Assembly: GCA_030149965.1 (NCBI GenBank)
Contig: JASLHB010000121.1
Coordinates: 1-17,827, forward strand
From: Wohlfahrtiimonas sp.
GTDB taxonomy: Bacteria; Pseudomonadota; Gammaproteobacteria; Cardiobacteriales; Wohlfahrtiimonadaceae
Direction: 5' to 3'
DNA: 17,827 bases
The notes under the pieces are model-generated. The model had not been told where the DNA came from and ran no database searches. It saw only the letters and a program-made list of their open reading frames with translations. Shown in pieces: positions 14,221 through 17,827 of this stretch (its first letter is position 1; each line of letters begins with the position of its first letter). Both the position numbers and the translations under genes were made by a program.

Positions 14221-14757
14221 ATGAGAAATAAGAAAGTATTAATATTTTTAGGATTGGGATTATTTCCAGTTATTTCAGAAGCAATAACTTTGGATAATAT
14301 AAGTAATTTTTTGTTAAATCCTGATCTACCTCAATTGACCCCACATGATGTGATTGCTAATCAGAATTTTTTCGGTACATTAGTCACCACATTAGAAACA
14401 AACGATGAGTTGGTTTTATCAGCATCCCAAAAACCGAATAGTTTAGAAGTGACATATATGCAACTTGATGGTCAGTGGGCGTTGAATGATGTAAGTTTTA
14501 GTTACTACTCAGGTAAGGACGAAAACTGTGAAAAGCAACAAAATGCTTATGTAAAGCATTTGACTAAAAAGTTAAATAAGGCTACGTTCAATGAGTCAGA
14601 TGAAGGTATGTTTTGGCAGTTGCAGGATCGCAGTTGGGGAATTTGGTTAGCGACAGATAGTACAATCAATCCTTTTTCAAATGCGAGTGGATGTTCATCT
14701 AAAATTATATTGATTTATAGTAATGTAGATGAGCAGAGTGAAGATGAAGATTTTTAA
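14221..14757 (+). CDS. Orphan secreted protein of unknown function
   Basis: I do not recognise a family. The 178-residue product starts with a basic-hydrophobic signal peptide (MRNKKVLIFLGLGLFPVISEA), giving a mature protein of about 157 residues. Two cysteines, C103 and C158, could form a disulfide. The middle part is rich in aromatic residues (WALNDVSFSYYSG, MFWQLQDRSWGIWLA), suggesting a small beta-rich domain, and the C-terminus is strongly acidic (EQSEDEDF). The Shine-Dalgarno is weak: only TTGAG, with TATATT immediately before the ATG. It is divergent from sitA and followed by ackA after 79 bases without a clear terminator, so readthrough into ackA is possible. It looks more AT-rich than its neighbours. 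The signal peptide and clean frame argue for a real gene. Confidence 0.75.
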   Translation: MRNKKVLIFLGLGLFPVISEAITLDNISNFLLNPDLPQLTPHDVIANQNFFGTLVTTLETNDELVLSASQKPNSLEVTYMQLDGQWALNDVSFSYYSGKDENCEKQQNAYVKHLTKKLNKATFNESDEGMFWQLQDRSWGIWLATDSTINPFSNASGCSSKIILIYSNVDEQSEDEDF

Positions 14758-14836
14758 CATTGAGTATATAAACGAGTAGATTGAATTAAATTTCTACTTA
14801 CTAAATTAATAACAAATTGAAATTCATGGAGATTTT

Positions 14837-16030
14837 ATGTCTTATATCCTTATTTTTAACTGCGGTAGTTCATCACTCAAATTTTCCTTAATGGATGAAG
14901 CCAGTGAACAAGTCGAAATGTCTGGTTTGGCTGAAAGATTAGGTGAATCTGGTGCAATGATTACAACATCTTGGAATAATGAAAAAATTCCTGCAGATTT
15001 AGGCGATGGTAGCGGACATAAAGCAGCTGTTGATTATATTTTGAACTTCCTAAAAGAAAAAGGATATGTAGATCAAATAAAAGCCATCGGTCATCGTGTT
15101 GTTCATGGCGGCATTAAATTTAAAGATTCAGCATTAATCAATGATGAAGTGGTTGCGCAAATTAGAAAATGTATTCCATATGCACCGATTCATAATCCAG
15201 CAAACTTAATTGGTATTGAGGCGGCGATTGAAGCATGTCCATCATTACCTCAAGTTGCGGTATTTGATACGGCATATCACCAAACAATGCCTGAAACTGC
15301 TTATTTATATGCGATTCCGATGGAATTATATCGTGATCATAATATTCGTCGTTATGGCTTCCATGGTACAAGCCATCGTTATATTGCTGATAAGACGATT
15401 GAAAAATTAGGCTTAGATAGAAATAATTCAGCGATTATTAGTGCACATTTGGGTAACGGTTCTTCCGTAACATCTATTAAAAATGGTCAATCTGTAGATA
15501 CAACAATGGGATTCACGCCATTAGAAGGTTTAGTCATGGGCACGCGTGCAGGTGATGTGGATGCGGGTATCGTTAAATTCTTATCATCAAAATTGAACCT
15601 GAATGTGGATGAAATTGACACATTATTGAACAGTAAAAGTGGTTTGTTAGGTATTTCAGAGTTATCAAATGACTGTCGTACTTTATGGGCAGCAGCTGAA
15701 GAAGGCCATAAAGGTGCAAAACTTGCGCTAGAAATTATGATTTATCGTTTAGCGAAGAAAATTGTTTCTTTCATTGTGCCATTAGGTCGTTTGGATGCAT
15801 TGGTATTCACTGGCGGTATTGGTCAAAATGACATCATGACTCGTAAGAAAGTATTAGAACATTTAGCATTTTTAGGTTTTAAAATGGATGATGCTGCCAA
15901 CCTTGCAACAGTTCGTGGTGAAGAAGGTGTGATTGGTGAAAGTCCAACATTTGGTAAAGTGATGGTGCTATGCACAGATGAAGAATTAATGATCGTAAGA
16001 GATACTCTTAAAATTGTTAATGCGCTTTAA
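14837..16030 (+). CDS. ackA: Acetate kinase
   Basis: Converts acetyl-phosphate and ADP to acetate and ATP, and the reverse, in the Pta-AckA overflow pathway. The 397 residues match the usual length of about 400. Family motifs and active-site residues: N8 in IFNCGSSSLKFSL, R87 in GHRVVHGG, D144 in VFDTAYHQTMP, H176 and H180 in GFHGTSH, H204 in SAHLGNGSS, R237 in MGTRAGD, GGIG at 326-329 and the C-terminal TDEE (380-383). TGGAG precedes the ATG with good spacing. pta follows after 66 bases that contain a terminator-like hairpin. The cytoplasmic location follows from the absence of signal or membrane segments. Confidence 0.96.
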   Translation: MSYILIFNCGSSSLKFSLMDEASEQVEMSGLAERLGESGAMITTSWNNEKIPADLGDGSGHKAAVDYILNFLKEKGYVDQIKAIGHRVVHGGIKFKDSALINDEVVAQIRKCIPYAPIHNPANLIGIEAAIEACPSLPQVAVFDTAYHQTMPETAYLYAIPMELYRDHNIRRYGFHGTSHRYIADKTIEKLGLDRNNSAIISAHLGNGSSVTSIKNGQSVDTTMGFTPLEGLVMGTRAGDVDAGIVKFLSSKLNLNVDEIDTLLNSKSGLLGISELSNDCRTLWAAAEEGHKGAKLALEIMIYRLAKKIVSFIVPLGRLDALVFTGGIGQNDIMTRKKVLEHLAFLGFKMDDAANLATVRGEEGVIGESPTFGKVMVLCTDEELMIVRDTLKIVNAL

Positions 16031-16048
16031 TTTTTGCTATCAAGATTT

Positions 16049-16073
16049 AGGATGATCAGAGATCATCCTTTTT
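16049..16073 (+). terminator. Terminator-like hairpin inside the ackA-pta gap, possible attenuator
   Basis: AGGATGATC, loop AGA and GATCATCCT form a perfect 9-bp stem followed directly by Ts. Only 23 bases separate it from the pta ATG, leaving no room for a full promoter after it, so it probably limits readthrough from ackA rather than ending the unit. TCCTTT at 16066-16071, in its downstream arm and T-run, can instead pair with AAAGGA (16082-16087), the pta Shine-Dalgarno. Confidence 0.75.
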
Positions 16074-16096
16074 CGTTCAACAAAGGAATTTACTCA

Positions 16097-17770
16097 ATGA
16101 AAACATTATTTGTTAGTCCTATTGGTCAAATCAAAAATCTTTACCCGATTTCTTTCGCTTTAGTGAAGTCATTGCAAGAAAAAGGCCTGAAAGTTGCTTA
16201 TATTAAGCCAATCAGCCATGCAAATAAAGATACAGCAATGTTGTATAAATATGTTTTTGGTGGTGTTGCGCCAATTTCTTTAGATATGGCAGAAGTTGAA
16301 AGCTTAATTTTGAAAGATGACTATGACACAATTTTAGAAAGATCAATTGAGTTAGTTGTGAAAGCGCAGGCGGATAATGATGTTGTTGTGATTGAAGGCA
16401 TTGAGTTGAATGCACGCAACCCATTCACTGAAAAATTGAACTTGGATTTAGCGGCGACTTTCCAATCAGGATTGATTTTTGCAGGTAATGCGGGCGCGAA
16501 TACATTCTGTCAAATTGGCGAATATTTGAATTTTTATATCAAACGTTTCTCTGGTTTGAAAAATTGGTTGGCAGGTTATGTTGCTAACAAAATGGCAGAT
16601 GCATCTTTATCTGATGAAGAAAATGCTTGCCAAGTATTAACAGATGAACAAATTGATTGCTTGGGTTTGATAGCAGATAATAGAAGTTTGAGTGATGTGA
16701 AGGAAATTGTTAATTTCATTCAAGGTAGCTTGAAAGTTGATGATATTGTTGAAAAATTGAATGCTTTAGAAGAAAAACCAATCACAACACCAGCATTCTT
16801 TAAATATCGTTTGATTGAGAAAGCTCGTCAAGCGAATCAGCGCATTGTATTGCCAGAAGGCGATGAGCCAAGAACATTGAAAGCCGCTGTGATTTGTCAT
16901 GATCGTCAAATTGCGCAATGTGTTTTATTGGGTGAACGTGCAAAAATTGAAGCCGTAGCAGAAGAGCAAGGTTTAACATTGCCTGCATCAATTGAGATCA
17001 TTGATCCTAAAGATGTGGCAGATCAATATGTGCCAACTTTGGTTGAATTGCGTAAACACAAAGGCATGACAGAAGAGTTAGCTAGAGAACAAGTTAAAGA
17101 TACTGTGATTTTAGGTACTTTAATGTTAGCTAAAGATGATGTTGCAGGTTTAGTTTCAGGTGCTGTTCATACAACAGCAGATACAATTCGTCCAGCATTG
17201 CAATTATTGGGTACAGCGAAGGGTTCAAATATTGTTTCCAGTATCTTCTTTATGTTGATGCCAGAAGGTGCAAATGTTTACGGCGATTGTGCTGTAAATC
17301 CTAATCCAACACCAGAGCAATTGGCAAATATTGCGATGCAATCTGCACAATCAGCAAAAGCATTTGATGTAGAGCCACGCGTTGCGATGATCTCTTATTC
17401 TACTGGTTCATCTGGCTCTGGTGCTGACGTTGAAGCTGTTAAAGAAGCAACGGCAATTGCGAAAGCTGCTGATCCTACTTTAATGATCGATGGTCCAATT
17501 CAGTTCGATGCCGCTTATGTACCTTCAGTGGGTAAACAAAAATTACCAAATAGCCCAGTTGCAGGTCAAGCAACTGTATTCATCTTCCCAGATTTAAATA
17601 CAGGGAATACAACTTATAAGGCTGTGCAGAGAAGTGCAAACTTAATCAGTATTGGGCCAGTGCTTCAAGGTTTGGCAAAGCCAGTAAATGATCTATCTCG
17701 TGGTGCATTAGTTGAAGATATCGTTTACACTATTGCGATTACCGCAGTGCAGGCGGCGCAACAGAAGTAA
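16097..17770 (+). CDS. pta: Phosphate acetyltransferase, short form apparently lacking the DRTGG domain
   Basis: Interconverts acetyl-CoA and acetyl-phosphate. The C-terminal catalytic domain (about 233-557) is very close to that of E. coli Pta: RIVLPEGDEPRT (249-260), GLVSGAVHTTADTIRP, ISYSTGSSGSGADV, PNSPVAGQATVFIFPDLN, NTTYKAVQRSANLISIGP and DIVYTIAITA. The N-terminal BioD-like domain (about 1-200) is recognisable from KPIS and VVVIEGIELNARN, but its nucleotide-loop region reads SPIGQIKNLYP rather than the PTGTSVGLTS of E. coli. Total length is 557 against 714, and the region holding DRTGG in E. coli is missing. An in-frame start at 16034 would put the hairpin inside the gene; the ATG at 16097 follows AAAGGA and starts at the family N-terminus. 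Confidence 0.94.
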   Translation: MKTLFVSPIGQIKNLYPISFALVKSLQEKGLKVAYIKPISHANKDTAMLYKYVFGGVAPISLDMAEVESLILKDDYDTILERSIELVVKAQADNDVVVIEGIELNARNPFTEKLNLDLAATFQSGLIFAGNAGANTFCQIGEYLNFYIKRFSGLKNWLAGYVANKMADASLSDEENACQVLTDEQIDCLGLIADNRSLSDVKEIVNFIQGSLKVDDIVEKLNALEEKPITTPAFFKYRLIEKARQANQRIVLPEGDEPRTLKAAVICHDRQIAQCVLLGERAKIEAVAEEQGLTLPASIEIIDPKDVADQYVPTLVELRKHKGMTEELAREQVKDTVILGTLMLAKDDVAGLVSGAVHTTADTIRPALQLLGTAKGSNIVSSIFFMLMPEGANVYGDCAVNPNPTPEQLANIAMQSAQSAKAFDVEPRVAMISYSTGSSGSGADVEAVKEATAIAKAADPTLMIDGPIQFDAAYVPSVGKQKLPNSPVAGQATVFIFPDLNTGNTTYKAVQRSANLISIGPVLQGLAKPVNDLSRGALVEDIVYTIAITAVQAAQQK

Positions 17771-17782
17771 CAGGAGTTTTCT

Positions 17783-17827
17783 TTGCCAATTATCCGTAAA
17801 AGTAAAGTCGTACCTTATTCGGCTAAG
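17783..17827 (+). CDS. RatA-like START-domain protein, N-terminus (partial)
   Basis: Only 15 codons are present, running off the window. The start is TTG at 17783, with CAGGAG six bases upstream and the pta stop 12 bases earlier. The reading MPIIRKSKVVPYSAK resembles the beginning of RatA/COQ10-type polyketide cyclase-like proteins, which start with a basic strand and a VPYSA motif. Those proteins are implicated in ubiquinone handling, and E. coli RatA has been described as a toxin that blocks ribosome association. The assignment rests on one short motif, so treat it as likely rather than proven. Close spacing suggests cotranscription with pta. Confidence 0.6.
   Translation, partial: MPIIRKSKVVPYSAK

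Noticed and set aside
16034..16096. 21-codon extension of Pta
   Set aside because: It would translate through a perfect terminator hairpin and lacks a ribosome site; the ATG at 16097 has both a Shine-Dalgarno and the family start.
1..17827. Mobile elements, CRISPR arrays, tRNA genes or a phage or defence island
   Set aside because: No transposase, integrase, terminal repeats, regularly spaced repeats, tRNA cloverleaf or defence-type gene was seen on either strand.

Overview
The window reads as a stretch of chromosome from an AT-rich gammaproteobacterium. The evidence is an E. coli-like transketolase whose active-site residues sit one position off the E. coli numbering, a class A RNase P RNA, a TonB-ExbB-ExbD operon behind Fur-box-like sequences, SitABCD and ackA-pta. 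A low-GC lineage such as Cardiobacteriales (Wohlfahrtiimonas or Ignatzschineria relatives) would fit, but that placement is an inference and was not tested. I see no insertion sequence, phage gene, CRISPR array or tRNA. Most genes have a clear Shine-Dalgarno (SD) sequence, and many transcription units end in a strong intrinsic terminator.

Layout. 1-99 (-): start of an exported or membrane protein, possibly YajC, cut by the window edge. 175-2148 (-): transketolase. 2389-2985 (+): Frm2-like nitroreductase, divergent from tkt. 3171-4571 (+): NhaD/CitMHS_2-like ion transporter. 4654-5003 (+): RNase P RNA, whose probable promoter overlaps the preceding terminator. 5186-5707 (+): Dps. 5963-7977 (+): tonB-exbB-exbD with two candidate Fur boxes. 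8039-8731 (-): secreted helical-repeat protein of unknown function. 9130-10536 (+): Mg2+ transporter MgtE behind a structured leader of about 230 nt. 10573-14052 (-): sitABCD Mn/Fe ABC transporter, a tightly overlapped operon. 14221-14757 (+): orphan secreted protein. 14837-16030 and 16097-17767 (+): ackA and pta, with a terminator hairpin between them. 17783 to the edge (+): start of a RatA-like protein.

How the genes fit together. The centre is rich in metal handling: Dps stores iron and protects DNA, TonB-ExbB-ExbD energises outer-membrane iron uptake, SitABCD imports Mn/Fe and MgtE imports Mg2+. The edges are central carbon metabolism: transketolase for the pentose phosphate pathway and AckA-Pta for acetate and acetyl-phosphate.

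The least ordinary items are the mgtE leader, which has nested helices and a possible anti-SD but does not resemble the M-box; the ackA-pta junction, where a terminator and an SD-masking pairing are mutually exclusive; a Pta that appears to lack the DRTGG domain; an ExbB with a four-cysteine tail; and two secreted proteins I do not recognise. No completely new multi-gene system is evident.
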